A stretch of 64,000 bases of DNA from Demequina phytophila (GCF_000971135.1 NZ_BBLW01000006.1:62001-126000); one strand, 5' to 3'. Counted from the stretch's first letter, positions 36,216-45,106 are shown. Notes: generated by a model not told the origin, from the sequence alone. Numbers and translations: made by a program.

Positions 36216-37346
36216 TTACCCCCAGGCCTCGTCCCCGACCACCACGTCGCGGCCGGTCTCCGCGGACTCGAGGATCGCGAGCGACAGCGCGTGGTCCCAC
36301 AGGCCCTCGGCGAGCGGGTACGGCGCGGGGCCCTCGCCGCGCGCCCAGAGCCCCATGTCGAGGAGGATCTGCGCGACCGCGAGGTCGTCCTCCGACATCC
36401 GCGAGCCGTGCCACGCGTTCCGGTAGATCACGGAGCCGTCGAAGCTGCTGTGGAACAGCGCGTTGCCCTCGAGGCTCAGGTCCACCCCGGTGCGGCGGTG
36501 CTCGATCCGGCTCTCCACAGGGCCGTCGGCGGTGAAGCGCAGCACGGAGTCGTCGGCGATCTCGCCGTGCGAGCCCCGGATCACGATCCGCCGGTGCAGG
36601 GACGGGTTCCACCACTGGTTGTCGACGAAGTCGTACAGCCCCATCCCGGCGTGCCCGAGGTCGAGCGTCGCGACCGTGGTGGTGCGGGGCTGCGGCTCGG
36701 GCACCGTCCCGGACGGAGCGACCCACCCCGCGGGGGTCAGCGGATCCACCATGGGCGCGGTGAAGGTGCGGGCGGTGACCCGCGCCCCGGCGCCGCTCAC
36801 GGGGGAACCCGACCCGAGCATCGTCCGGATCAACGAGACCGCGTGATAGAGGTGCGTCGAGGACAGCTGCACCTGGTGCGGCGCCCCGATGACGCCCCTC
36901 GCGAGGAGCGCGAGGCGGGCGGCGTGGCCGGGCATGCGGGTGTACTGCTCGGCGACCTGGACCAGGCCCGAGTCCCCCACGTCGGACCACAGCGCGCGGA
37001 GCCCCGGCAGGTCGGGCGCGGGCGGGGTCTCGGCGAGCACCGGGACCCCTGCGGACACCACGTCCCTGATCACGCCGGGCGACGCCTCCCACGGCACCGC
37101 GACCACCACGAAGTCGGGGCGCAGCGCGAGCGCCTGCTCGAGGCCCGCGACCGGCAGGCGGTCGTGCAGGTGCGCCGAGAACGGGGCGGCGTCGCGGCGC
37201 GACTCGACCAGGGCATCGTGCGCCCGGGACGGCGTCCGCCCCACGATCGCGACCGACTCGAGCGCCTCCGGCGCCATCGCGGCCAGGCGCAGCATGAACC
37301 GCGTGCGCCAGCCCGTGCCGACCACCGCGAAGCGCACCGGATTCAC
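36216..37346 (-). CDS. Gfo/Idh/MocA-family oxidoreductase
   Basis: 376 residues with the N-terminal Rossmann fold (VRFAVVGTGWRTRFMLRL) and the usual alpha/beta C-terminal domain. The family's EKP motif, whose Lys is normally catalytic, reads LAETPPAP here, so the Lys is Thr; either this is a variant subgroup or it lacks the classical dehydrogenase activity. The GTG start overlaps the stop of the FAD/Fe-S dehydrogenase gene (GTGA), implying coupled translation and related substrates, probably a hydroxy acid or sugar acid. Confidence 0.8.
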   Translation of the reverse strand: MNPVRFAVVGTGWRTRFMLRLAAMAPEALESVAIVGRTPSRAHDALVESRRDAAPFSAHLHDRLPVAGLEQALALRPDFVVVAVPWEASPGVIRDVVSAGVPVLAETPPAPDLPGLRALWSDVGDSGLVQVAEQYTRMPGHAARLALLARGVIGAPHQVQLSSTHLYHAVSLIRTMLGSGSPVSGAGARVTARTFTAPMVDPLTPAGWVAPSGTVPEPQPRTTTVATLDLGHAGMGLYDFVDNQWWNPSLHRRIVIRGSHGEIADDSVLRFTADGPVESRIEHRRTGVDLSLEGNALFHSSFDGSVIYRNAWHGSRMSEDDLAVAQILLDMGLWARGEGPAPYPLAEGLWDHALSLAILESAETGRDVVVGDEAWG

Positions 37347-40219
37347 GAGGAACGCTCGACCAGCAGCTGCGCGAGGTGGCGGCCCTGGACGCCGGCGAGG
37401 TCGTCGGCCTGGGTGCGGCAGGACACGCCGTCGGCGAGATAGATGCTCCCGGACGGCGCGGAACGCAGGGCGGGCAGCAGCGAGTTCTCCGCCACCGCGA
37501 CCGACGTCTCGTAGTGGCCCTTCTCCGTGCCCCAGTTGCCCGCGAGCCCGCAGCAGCCCGCGGTCTCCGTGACGGTCGCGCCGGCGCGCGCGAGCAGCTC
37601 GCGGTCCGCCGCGTACCCCATCACCGAGTACTGGTGGCAGTGCGGCTGGACCACCGCGGTGACGTCGCTGAGGTCCGGGACGCGCCAGCCGTCGCGGGGC
37701 TTGGCGGGCGCGCGGCCGGTGAGGACCTCGGCGAGCGTGTAGGTGGACGATGCCACGGCCAGGGCACGCGGGTCGTCCGGCAGGAGTTCGGTCAGGTCCC
37801 CGCGGAGGACTCCCATGCAGGACGGCTCGACGCCCACGATGGGGACGCCGTTGACCGCCCAGGGGCCCAGCACGGTGAGCAGGTGCTCGAGGTGGCGGCG
37901 CGCGCCGTCGAGCTGGCCCGTGCTGATCCAGGTGACGCCACAGCAGGCGTCGCCGGCGACCACCACGACGTCGAGGCCGGCGTCCTCGAGGACCTTCACG
38001 ACCGCTTCGGGGATCTCGGGGTCGAGGCCGTCGGTGAAGGAGTCCGCCCAGAGGACGACGAGGTTGTCGAGCCTGGTGGCTTTGGCGGGGTTCGCGCGGC
38101 GCGTGCGGGCCGTCTCGCTGCGGCGGAACGGGACCTTGAACTCGGGCAGGTTCCGGCGCGTGTCCATGCCCGCGATGGAGACGGCGAGCTTCTGGATGGG
38201 GCGCGGCCTGAGCACGGCGCTGATGAGGCGCGGCGCGAGGCCCACCACCTTGAGCCAGCGCGGCAGCCACCCGATCGAGTAGTGGGTGACGGGGCGCACC
38301 TTGTTCTTGTAGGTGCGGTGGAGCACCTCGGACTTGTAGGCGGCCATGTCGACGCCGGAGGGGCAGTCGCTGCTGCAGGCCTTGCAGCTGAGGCACAGGT
38401 CGAGGCTCTCGCGGACCTCGGGCGCGGTGAGGCCGCCGATGAGCGTGCCGTTGAGCGCGTCCTGCAGCACACGGGCGCGACCGCGGGTGACGTCCTTCTC
38501 GTCGCCGGTGGCCTGGTAGCTGGGGCACATGAAGCCCGAGCCGGAGCCGATCGAGTCCGCGCGGCACTTGCCCACGCCCGTGCAGCGGTGGACGGCCTCG
38601 GCGAGGTCGCCGTGGTCGTGCTCGAGAGCCAGGCCGATGCTGGGGGTGCGCTTCGCGGCCGGCCTCCTCAGGTGGGCGTCCAGCGGGTCCGGGTCGACGA
38701 TCACCCCGGGGTTGAGGAGATTCTCGGGGTCGAAGAGGTGCTTGACGCCCTTGAAGAGGTCGATCGCCTCGGGGCTGTACATGGTCGCGAGTAGCTCGGA
38801 GCGGGCGCGGCCGTCGCCGTGCTCGCCGGAGAGGCTCCCGCCGTGCTGGGCGACCAGGGCCGCGGCGTCCTCCATGAAGGCGCGCAGCGGGCGGCCGTCC
38901 TCCTGCAGCGGGATGCCGAGCCGGACGTGGATGCAGCCGTCCCCGAAGTGCCCGAACGGCTGACCCTCGACGCCGTGGCGTTCCATGAGCGCGTCGAAGT
39001 CGCGCAGGTACGCACCGAGCCGTGCCGGCGGGACGGCGGCGTCCTCCCAGCCGGGCCACGCCTCCTGGTTGGTGGAGGTGCGACCGGCGAGACCGGCGCC
39101 GTCCGCGCGGATCGCCCACAGGCGGGCGGCCTCCTTCGAATCCTCGACCAGGCGCCAGCTGTCCGTGCCGGAGTCCGCGGCGAGCGCGGCCAGGGTGGCG
39201 CGCGCCTCCTCCTCGGTGTCGCCGCCCACCTCGACGAACAGCCAGCCCTCGCCGTGCGGCAGGTCCGGGACCGGGCCGGTCGCGTCGGCGACGCGCCGCA
39301 CCAGCCGGGCATCCAGGCCCTCCACCGCCTGGGGCGAGTGGGCGAGCATGGGGACCACGGCATCGGCCGCCGCGGGCATGTCCGTGTACCCGAACGCCGC
39401 CGTGAGGCGGACCGGCGGGACGTCGACCAGGCGGACGGTGGCCTCGAGGATGGTCGCGAGGGTGCCCTCGGAGCCCACGAGGAATCGCGCGAGGTCGCCG
39501 CCAAGCTCCGGAAGGAGGTGCTCGAGCGAATAGCCGGAGACCTGGCGCGAGAAGCGCCCGAACTCGGTGCGGATGAGCGCGAGGTTCGCCTGGACGAGCT
39601 CCTCGAGACCCGGGATGGCGGACGCGCCGCGGGCGCCGGCCGTGAAGCGGCGGCCCAGGCCGTCGAGCGCCTCGAGCGCGACCACGTTGTCCGCGGTCCG
39701 GCCGAACGCGACGGCGTGCGGGCCGCAGGCGTTGTTGCCGATCATGCCGCCGAGCGTCGCGCGCGTGGAGGTGGACGGGTCGGGTCCGAAGCGCAGGCCG
39801 TTGCCCGCGACTCGCTTCTGGAGCTCGGAGAGGATGACGCCGGGCTGGACGCGCGCGGTCTTCGCGTCGAGGTCGACGTCGAGGATGCGGGTCATGTGGC
39901 GGCTGGTGTCGAGCACCAGGCCCGGGCCGATCGCGTTGCCCGCGACCGAGGTGCCGCCGCCGCGCATGGTCACGGGGACGCGGGCGTCGCGCGCGGTCGC
40001 GAGGGCGGCCTCCATGTCCGCGGCGTCGCGCGGGTATGCGACCACCTGGGGCGGGATGCGGTAGTTGGAGGCGTCCGTGGAGTACTCGGCGCGGCGGCGC
40101 GGGCTCGCGTCCACCTCGCCGTCGATGGCGCGATCGAGCGCGGCGGCGAACGCGGCCGTCTCGGAGGACTCGGTGGTTCCTGAGGGGGTGCGCGGCGCCG
40201 TGGTGGTCACGCGCGCCAT
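37343..40219 (-). CDS. FAD-linked oxidase/Fe-S oxidoreductase fusion (D-lactate or 2-hydroxyacid dehydrogenase type)
   Basis: 958 residues. An FAD-binding PCMH domain (MRGGGTSVAGNAIGPG, GMIGNNACG, FLVGSEGTLA) and FAD-oxidase C-terminal domain (FGHFGDGCIHVRL, GEHGDGRAR) are followed by a 4Fe-4S region (LCLSCKACSSDCPSGVD) and two CCG-type cysteine-rich domains (GDACCGVTW, TAGCCGLAGNWG). This is the architecture of YdiJ/Dld-type D-2-hydroxyacid dehydrogenases feeding electrons to the respiratory chain. ATG at 40219 is chosen because the open frame farther upstream would run through a 54-bp repeat. Confidence 0.85.
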   Translation of the reverse strand: MARVTTTAPRTPSGTTESSETAAFAAALDRAIDGEVDASPRRRAEYSTDASNYRIPPQVVAYPRDAADMEAALATARDARVPVTMRGGGTSVAGNAIGPGLVLDTSRHMTRILDVDLDAKTARVQPGVILSELQKRVAGNGLRFGPDPSTSTRATLGGMIGNNACGPHAVAFGRTADNVVALEALDGLGRRFTAGARGASAIPGLEELVQANLALIRTEFGRFSRQVSGYSLEHLLPELGGDLARFLVGSEGTLATILEATVRLVDVPPVRLTAAFGYTDMPAAADAVVPMLAHSPQAVEGLDARLVRRVADATGPVPDLPHGEGWLFVEVGGDTEEEARATLAALAADSGTDSWRLVEDSKEAARLWAIRADGAGLAGRTSTNQEAWPGWEDAAVPPARLGAYLRDFDALMERHGVEGQPFGHFGDGCIHVRLGIPLQEDGRPLRAFMEDAAALVAQHGGSLSGEHGDGRARSELLATMYSPEAIDLFKGVKHLFDPENLLNPGVIVDPDPLDAHLRRPAAKRTPSIGLALEHDHGDLAEAVHRCTGVGKCRADSIGSGSGFMCPSYQATGDEKDVTRGRARVLQDALNGTLIGGLTAPEVRESLDLCLSCKACSSDCPSGVDMAAYKSEVLHRTYKNKVRPVTHYSIGWLPRWLKVVGLAPRLISAVLRPRPIQKLAVSIAGMDTRRNLPEFKVPFRRSETARTRRANPAKATRLDNLVVLWADSFTDGLDPEIPEAVVKVLEDAGLDVVVVAGDACCGVTWISTGQLDGARRHLEHLLTVLGPWAVNGVPIVGVEPSCMGVLRGDLTELLPDDPRALAVASSTYTLAEVLTGRAPAKPRDGWRVPDLSDVTAVVQPHCHQYSVMGYAADRELLARAGATVTETAGCCGLAGNWGTEKGHYETSVAVAENSLLPALRSAPSGSIYLADGVSCRTQADDLAGVQGRHLAQLLVERSS

Positions 40220-40318
40220 TCTTCCACCCCGTGTCCGCTCGCTTGCCAGGGACGTCGGGCCCGGGATCGGGGTGGGGGCCGGGCGGGGTCGGGGGTCCGC
40301 GGCGGGTTCCCCGTTCCG

Positions 40319-40372
40319 ATTGATAGGCCGGAGCAGGTTCTGGGCGATTCTTCTGCACCGCCGTATCAGCGG
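40319..40372 (+). repeat. 54-bp dyad repeat, copy 4
   Basis: Exact fit to TGAT-8-GCAG-16-CTGC-8-ATCA with GCGG after it, upstream of the FAD/Fe-S dehydrogenase gene. Confidence 0.85.
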
Positions 40373-40527
40373 ACGGAGGCGCGAGCGGCGAGGCGCCTCA
40401 TGCCGGAGCCCTGGTGACACATCAGGGTCCGCTGCGGCCTGGTGACACGGTGCTCTACGCACGCGTGTGCGAGCACCACCGTGCCGCGCCGAGGCGACGA
40501 GCACTCACGTGCGATGGGGACACGGCG

Positions 40528-40560
40528 CCGCGATGCTCCATTGGCCGCGATGCTCCATTG
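40528..40560 (+). repeat. Tandem 16-base repeat abutting a 54-bp repeat
   Basis: The sequence CCGCGATGCTCCATTG occurs at 40528-40543 and again at 40545-40560. The second copy runs into the first four bases of 54-bp repeat copy 5, so the duplication includes the repeat's edge. Confidence 0.8.
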
Positions 40561-40610
40561 ATAGCCCGGTGCAGAAAATCCGCGGCACATCTGCCCTCGT
40601 GTATCAACGG
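40557..40610 (+). repeat. 54-bp dyad repeat, copy 5
   Basis: Exact fit to TGAT-8-GCAG-16-CTGC-8-ATCA followed by ACGG. It starts inside the tandem 16-base repeat. Confidence 0.85.
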
Positions 40611-40715
40611 ACCGTCGGGGCCACGCGCATGCGAGGGACCTCGCCCGCACCACGCCCATCTATTGCAAATGTGCCAAATAGGACGCACGATGGGAGCGGA
40701 ACCCGGGGGAGGATC

Positions 40716-41333
40716 ATGCAACCGTTGCGTGCGTTGGCATTCGCGACCATGGTCGCGGCCGGGGTCGCGGGGGGCGCGGCGGTGGCCACGTCGCTCCCTG
40801 CGCTCACCAGCCCCGCGATCTTCGTGGACGGGTTCGGCGACATCAACGTCAACGTCTCGTGCGGCTCGCAGATGAACCTCGACATCGCCTACCAGGTGGC
40901 GCCCGAGCTGGAGTGGGAGTTCGTGGTGACCACGTCCGAGGGCGACGTGTTCTTCCTCACCGACACCGACGGCGACCTCATGGGCTTCCACCCGGTCATC
41001 CCCGCGGAGGACCTGCCGGACGTCAACTACACGTTCACGGTCGACGGCATGTACGGCGACGAGAGCTACCCCGGCCTGTTCTCGGGCAGCGTGGTCTGCA
41101 CCACCGAGCCGCCCGAGCCCTCGATCACGCCGTCGCCGACCATCACACCCGAGCCCTCGGTCACCCCGGAGCCGACCGTCACCGCCGAGCCCACGGACAC
41201 GGCGGAGCCCACCACCACGCCCGAGCCGAGCGAGTCCGCGACCGACGGCACCGACGGCGGCGACGTGGGCGTGCTCGACGAGACCGCGGGCGGCGCCTCA
41301 CCCGTGCCCGGCGAGGCGGGCTACACGGGCTAG
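40716..41333 (+). CDS. Small secreted protein with Pro/Thr/Glu stalk and YTG terminus
   Basis: 205 residues. A signal peptide (to about residue 30) leads into an unassigned ~100-residue domain with two Cys, then a low-complexity stalk of TPEPTV/TAEPTD-type repeats, and the end SPVPGEAGYTG. There is no C-terminal membrane helix. The same PVxGxAxYTG ending and the same GGAGG-ATC-ATG start context occur in the large secreted protein at 42.7 kb. The last four bases overlap the convergent arsC. Function unknown; surface-exposed or released. Confidence 0.7.
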   Translation: MQPLRALAFATMVAAGVAGGAAVATSLPALTSPAIFVDGFGDINVNVSCGSQMNLDIAYQVAPELEWEFVVTTSEGDVFFLTDTDGDLMGFHPVIPAEDLPDVNYTFTVDGMYGDESYPGLFSGSVVCTTEPPEPSITPSPTITPEPSVTPEPTVTAEPTDTAEPTTTPEPSESATDGTDGGDVGVLDETAGGASPVPGEAGYTG

Positions 41334-41740
41334 GTGGAGACCACCGACGGCCCGGGCTCCAGCCCGAGCGACTCCATGAGCGCGCGGACGCGGCCGTCGA
41401 TCTCGTCGCGCTGCGCCTCGGAGGGGCCGGGCTCGATGGACCAGTCCTCGTAGCGCTTGCCGGGGATGTACGGGCAGGCGTCGCCGCAGCCCATCGTGAC
41501 GATCACGTCCGCCTCCTGGAGCTGCGCGTCGGTCCAGCGCTTGGGGTGCTCGTGGGTGATGTCGATCCCGACGGCGGCCATCGCGGCGACCGCGCCGGCG
41601 CTCAGCGCCTCACCCGGCTCCGAGCCGCCCGACCACGAGGTCGCGCGCTCCCCGGCGTAGTGCGCGAACAGGCCGAGCGCCATCTGGGACTTGCCTCCGT
41701 TCTTCACGCAGAGGAACAGGACGGCGGGCTTGTCGGTCAT
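41330..41740 (-). CDS. arsC: Arsenate reductase, LMW-PTPase type
   Basis: 136 residues with the phosphatase-like fold: VLFLCVKNGGKSQMA P-loop, then MGCGDACPYIPGKRYEDW with the additional Cys residues of thioredoxin- or mycothiol-linked arsenate reductases, and the Asp of YEDWSIEPG. The P-loop reads CX5K rather than CX5R, as in some actinobacterial ArsC proteins. It reduces arsenate to arsenite for export. It follows the ArsR-ArsC fusion gene by 10 bases and is probably co-transcribed with it. No arsenite pump gene is nearby. Confidence 0.85.
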   Translation of the reverse strand: MTDKPAVLFLCVKNGGKSQMALGLFAHYAGERATSWSGGSEPGEALSAGAVAAMAAVGIDITHEHPKRWTDAQLQEADVIVTMGCGDACPYIPGKRYEDWSIEPGPSEAQRDEIDGRVRALMESLGLEPGPSVVST

Positions 41741-41750
41741 GAGATTCCTT

Positions 41751-42413
41751 TCAGAGGGACGATGCGAGGGTTGCGGCGAGCCGCGTGACGCGCGGCTCGA
41801 GGGCGTCGAAGGCGGCCGCGAACGCGCGGCTGGTGCCCTCGGCGACGGGGTCGGGGATGGACCAGTGGAGATCGCCGCCGCAGTCCTCGTACGCGAGGTC
41901 GCACACGGCGATCACCAGGTCACCGGGCTCGCGGGTCGCGTCGAGGGCGGCGGGCGCGAGGGCGACGGGCTCGAGACCGCGGCGGCCGAGCTCGTCGAGG
42001 GCGAGCGGGTGGATCCGCGCGGCGGGCGCGGTCCCGGCCGACGCCACGGGGACGATGCGCCGGGCGCCCAGCATCGCGGCGGCCAGCTGGGAGCGGGCGG
42101 AGTTCGCGGTGCAGGTGAACAGGACGCGCGCCGGGCGCGGGGCGTCGCCGGCCCGGTCGCCGTCGAGGGCCGCCGCGACCAGCGGGCTCCACGCGAGCGT
42201 GAGGTAGGAGCGGCGGCCATCCGCGTCGGAACGCCGCCGCGTCACCACTCCAGCGTCCTCGAGCACGCGCAGGTGGTGCGCGAGCAGGCTCGAGCTGAGC
42301 TCGGCGCGCGCCGCGAGCTGCCCGGGCGAGAGGTCGCCGTCCGCGAGCGCGTCGACCAGCGCGAGGCGATGCGGGTCGGCGAGCGCCGCGAGGACGGCGA
42401 GACGGTCGGTCAC
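41751..42413 (-). CDS. ArsR-type regulator fused to an ArsC/LMW-PTPase domain
   Basis: 220 residues. Residues 1-80 are an ArsR winged helix (LADPHRLALVDALADGDLS ... LSSSLLAHHLRVLEDAGVV). From about 95 an LMW-phosphatase-like domain follows, with VLFTCTANSARSQLAAAML (CX5R intact) and VCDLAYEDCGGDLHWSIPDP. Such fusions occur in actinobacterial ars loci and combine sensing with arsenate binding or reduction. GTG at 42413 is chosen, just downstream of a palindromic operator at 42426-42443; the frame is open farther upstream without reason to use it. Confidence 0.85.
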   Translation of the reverse strand: MTDRLAVLAALADPHRLALVDALADGDLSPGQLAARAELSSSLLAHHLRVLEDAGVVTRRRSDADGRRSYLTLAWSPLVAAALDGDRAGDAPRPARVLFTCTANSARSQLAAAMLGARRIVPVASAGTAPAARIHPLALDELGRRGLEPVALAPAALDATREPGDLVIAVCDLAYEDCGGDLHWSIPDPVAEGTSRAFAAAFDALEPRVTRLAATLASSL

Positions 42414-42425
42414 ACCGCCAATATA

Positions 42426-42443
42426 TCTCAACCCACGTTGAGA
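42426..42443. promoter_or_regulatory. ArsR-type operator
   Basis: TCTCAAC and GTTGAGA form a perfect 7-bp dyad around four bases, next to an AT-rich run (ATATAT), 13 bases before the ArsR-ArsC start. The placement and TTGAG half-site suit autoregulation by the fused ArsR domain. Confidence 0.65.
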
Positions 42444-42712
42444 GAACACCCATCCCCCGCCGAACCCGGCCCCGTACGAGGCGCGACATTCGGCGCGGCG
42501 GTGCGGGCGCATCGGCCTCTCAGGCGCAAGACTTGAGCCGATAACGCATTCCCTTTTGTCACATCCTTCACGCCCGTATAACGGCGTCACATGCGTGTAT
42601 GTGGAATTCTTCACAGCTTTGACGGTGGTTTCCGGGGGCCGGACCATGGTCCCAGCTGGGGAGCTGGGCGTCATTGTTGACGCCGGATCACCCTTCCCAG
42701 CAGGAGGGGATC

Positions 42713-45106
42713 ATGAAGCTGAGGAAGACTTGGGTGGGTGCGGTCATCGCCGCGCTCACCATGATGGTGGCATCGCCCGCCATGGCGACGCAGGGCGACC
42801 CGCAGCCGGGCAACGACGGCGTCCACAAGGTCTGGGTATGCAAGTACTCGGGCACGCCGTACGTCGACGAGGTGCTCAAGCCGGGCAAGAACCCGATCGC
42901 CGTCGACGGCAACGCCACGACCGGCACGTACTTCAACGACGGGCAGGGTCAGTCCTACGTGCTCGACCAGGTCACGGACGAGAACACCGAGCAGGGCGAG
43001 CGCTACACGGGCGGCAAGACCTGCCCCGAGGGCCGCTCCTTCGACTGGAACTGGCAGTACCCGGCGCCCACCTGCGACGCGCTCACGGTGACCTACCCGG
43101 CCGCGCTTCCCGCCGGCCAGGCCAACGACGTCAACGTGCGCATCAAGAACCTCGCCACCGGCGAGGAGAAGACGCTGAACTTCCACAAGAACGGCGGCAC
43201 CTGGACCGGGACGCAGACCTTCACGTTCGCGTCGCACCCGAGCTGGCCGGGCTGGAGCTACTACGCGGTCGTGTGGACCCAGGTGGCCGGCACCAACTAC
43301 CACTGGCAGGGCACCGTCACGTGCGGTGAGCGCGAGAAGCCCACGAAGCCCGACACCAAGGTCGAGAGCACCCAGTGGGAGGTGTCCGACTACATGTGCG
43401 AGTCGGAGACCGTGACGCTCACCCGCGAGACCACCACCACCACGTACACGTGGGACGAGAACGCGTGGGAGTGGAAGTCCTCGAAGTCGACCGAGACCGC
43501 GACCGACTCGCGTGCGATGACGGAGCAGGAGAAGGCCGCGCAGTGCGAGCAACCGCCCGTCGACGTCTGCCTCAACCTTGACGGCATCCAGACCGAGGTG
43601 CCCGACGGCTACAAGTCCGACGGCAACGGCACGTGCTGCAAGTGCACGCCGCCCCCCGTGGTCGACAAGTGCCTCAACATCGACGGCGACCAGGCGACCG
43701 TGCCCCAGGGCTACACCCGTGACGGCAACGGCGACTGCTGGACCGCCAAGCCGGACATGAAGGTCGAGAAGACCGAGTGGTCGGTGTCCGACTACAAGTG
43801 CACCCCCGACAAGGTCACGGAGACCCGCAACGTCACGACCACCACGTACACGTGGGACACCGTGACCGGCACGTGGACGTCTCACGTCGAGACGACCTCC
43901 GAGACCCGCATGCGGGCCATGACTTCTGAGGAAGCCGCGCAGTACTGCCCGCCGGCGCCCAAGAAGGTGTTCGTCTGCAAGTACGTGAAGACGCCTGGCG
44001 GCTCCTTCGAGGTGGCGCAGACCGGCAACAACCCGATCTCCGTGTCCACCAACGCGATCCCCGGTTGGGATGACTCGAAGTCCCTCGAGGACAACCCGAA
44101 GTGGTTCGCGGACGCTCACGAGCTGTCCATGGTGATCGGCTGGGACGAGGTCCAGGGCGACGGCCAGAACAACGAGCCGTCCATCGACGACTGCCTCATG
44201 CCGCCCAAGGTCGAGGTCAGCGACTGGAGCGGTGAGCCCCAGTGCGGCGTGGACTTCTACTTCGAGTCCGCGACCGAGACCACCACGTCCTACCTGCTCA
44301 ACAAGGTGGACGGCGTGGGCACCTGGGTTCCCGTGGTGACCTACAAGCAGCTCGAGCGCAAGGTCTACGTCGAGGCCGTGCCGTGTGAGGATGCCTCGGC
44401 ATCGGTCACGGTGACGCCCGCGACGTGCGACGCACCCGGATCGGTCGCGGTGGCGACTGCTGAGAACGCGAGCCTCTCCGGTTCGCTCGACCAGACGCCC
44501 GGCACCCACGAGGCGACCTTCGTCGCCGACGACGGTCACGCGTTCGAGGGCGGCGACACGACGCTGGTGGTGGAGTACACCGTTGAGGACCAGCTGACCG
44601 AGGGCTGCGGCGAGGTGGAGGTGAGCCCGGCGTCGATTGACGGGACCCTGGTGGGCGAGGTCTGCACCGCCGACGCGCCGTTCCTCCAGTACGACATCAA
44701 GCTGGACGACCCGGACAACGTGTCGACCGACGACGGCACCGCGACCATCACGTTCGTCCACCCGAAGAACCCGGCGAAGAACTGGTCGACCACCGTGGAC
44801 ATCGGCTCCGGCCGGATCCTGTGGCCGGGAGCCAGCCTCGACGCCAACGGCGTGGCGAACAACTGGCCCGGGTACAGGTACGTGCCCTCGAAGGACGCCT
44901 GGGTGTCCGTGGGCAACGGCAACTACGGCTGGACCCGCTCGGACAACACGCAGGTGATCATCCAGGTCAACCCGAGCAAGTCCTTCACGGTCTCCTACCC
45001 GCCGGCCACGCCGGTGTGCAACTCGGAGCCGCCTGAGACGGTGGTGAGCGTCCTCGACGCCCCGCCTGCCACCCCGGTGACGGGAGTGGCGAGCTACACG
45101 GGCTGA
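42713..45106 (+). CDS. Large secreted Cys-rich repeat protein with YTG terminus
   Basis: 797 residues. A signal peptide (cut after SPAMA) precedes three module types, each present twice: a VCKY...NPI module (about residues 40 and 420), a KVExTxWxVSDYxC...TTTTYTWD...C module (about 213 and 348), and a CLNxDGxQxxVPxGYxxDGNGxC module (about 286 and 320). The C-terminal half is beta-sandwich-like with ATP-free, adhesin-like spacing. It ends PATPVTGVASYTG with no membrane anchor. ATG at 42713 follows AGGAGGGG; an upstream ATG at 42674 is rejected. No family recognised; an exported surface or matrix protein is inferred. Confidence 0.7.
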   Translation: MKLRKTWVGAVIAALTMMVASPAMATQGDPQPGNDGVHKVWVCKYSGTPYVDEVLKPGKNPIAVDGNATTGTYFNDGQGQSYVLDQVTDENTEQGERYTGGKTCPEGRSFDWNWQYPAPTCDALTVTYPAALPAGQANDVNVRIKNLATGEEKTLNFHKNGGTWTGTQTFTFASHPSWPGWSYYAVVWTQVAGTNYHWQGTVTCGEREKPTKPDTKVESTQWEVSDYMCESETVTLTRETTTTTYTWDENAWEWKSSKSTETATDSRAMTEQEKAAQCEQPPVDVCLNLDGIQTEVPDGYKSDGNGTCCKCTPPPVVDKCLNIDGDQATVPQGYTRDGNGDCWTAKPDMKVEKTEWSVSDYKCTPDKVTETRNVTTTTYTWDTVTGTWTSHVETTSETRMRAMTSEEAAQYCPPAPKKVFVCKYVKTPGGSFEVAQTGNNPISVSTNAIPGWDDSKSLEDNPKWFADAHELSMVIGWDEVQGDGQNNEPSIDDCLMPPKVEVSDWSGEPQCGVDFYFESATETTTSYLLNKVDGVGTWVPVVTYKQLERKVYVEAVPCEDASASVTVTPATCDAPGSVAVATAENASLSGSLDQTPGTHEATFVADDGHAFEGGDTTLVVEYTVEDQLTEGCGEVEVSPASIDGTLVGEVCTADAPFLQYDIKLDDPDNVSTDDGTATITFVHPKNPAKNWSTTVDIGSGRILWPGASLDANGVANNWPGYRYVPSKDAWVSVGNGNYGWTRSDNTQVIIQVNPSKSFTVSYPPATPVCNSEPPETVVSVLDAPPATPVTGVASYTG

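Larger units (their letters stand above)
40220..40715. other. Intergenic region with two 54-bp repeats and tandem repeats
   Basis: 496 bases between divergent genes with no credible gene. Besides the two 54-bp repeats it holds CCTGGTGACAC twice (40410-40420, 40438-40448) and a 16-base tandem repeat at 40528-40560. Promoters for both directions should be here, but none was recognised. Confidence 0.5.

Noticed and set aside
35623-37092. A 489-residue fusion ending in a YdcF domain
   Set aside because: The N-terminal two thirds is a shadow of the Gfo/Idh gene; the real start is the ATG at 36171.
36216-40358. A single 1380-residue leftward gene
   Set aside because: Only its last ~376 codons encode a Gfo/Idh protein. 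The rest is an Arg/Pro/Gly-rich shadow of the FAD/Fe-S dehydrogenase in another frame.
37343-40504. Dehydrogenase start at 40504
   Set aside because: It would place a 54-bp intergenic repeat inside the protein; the conserved fold begins after ATG 40219.
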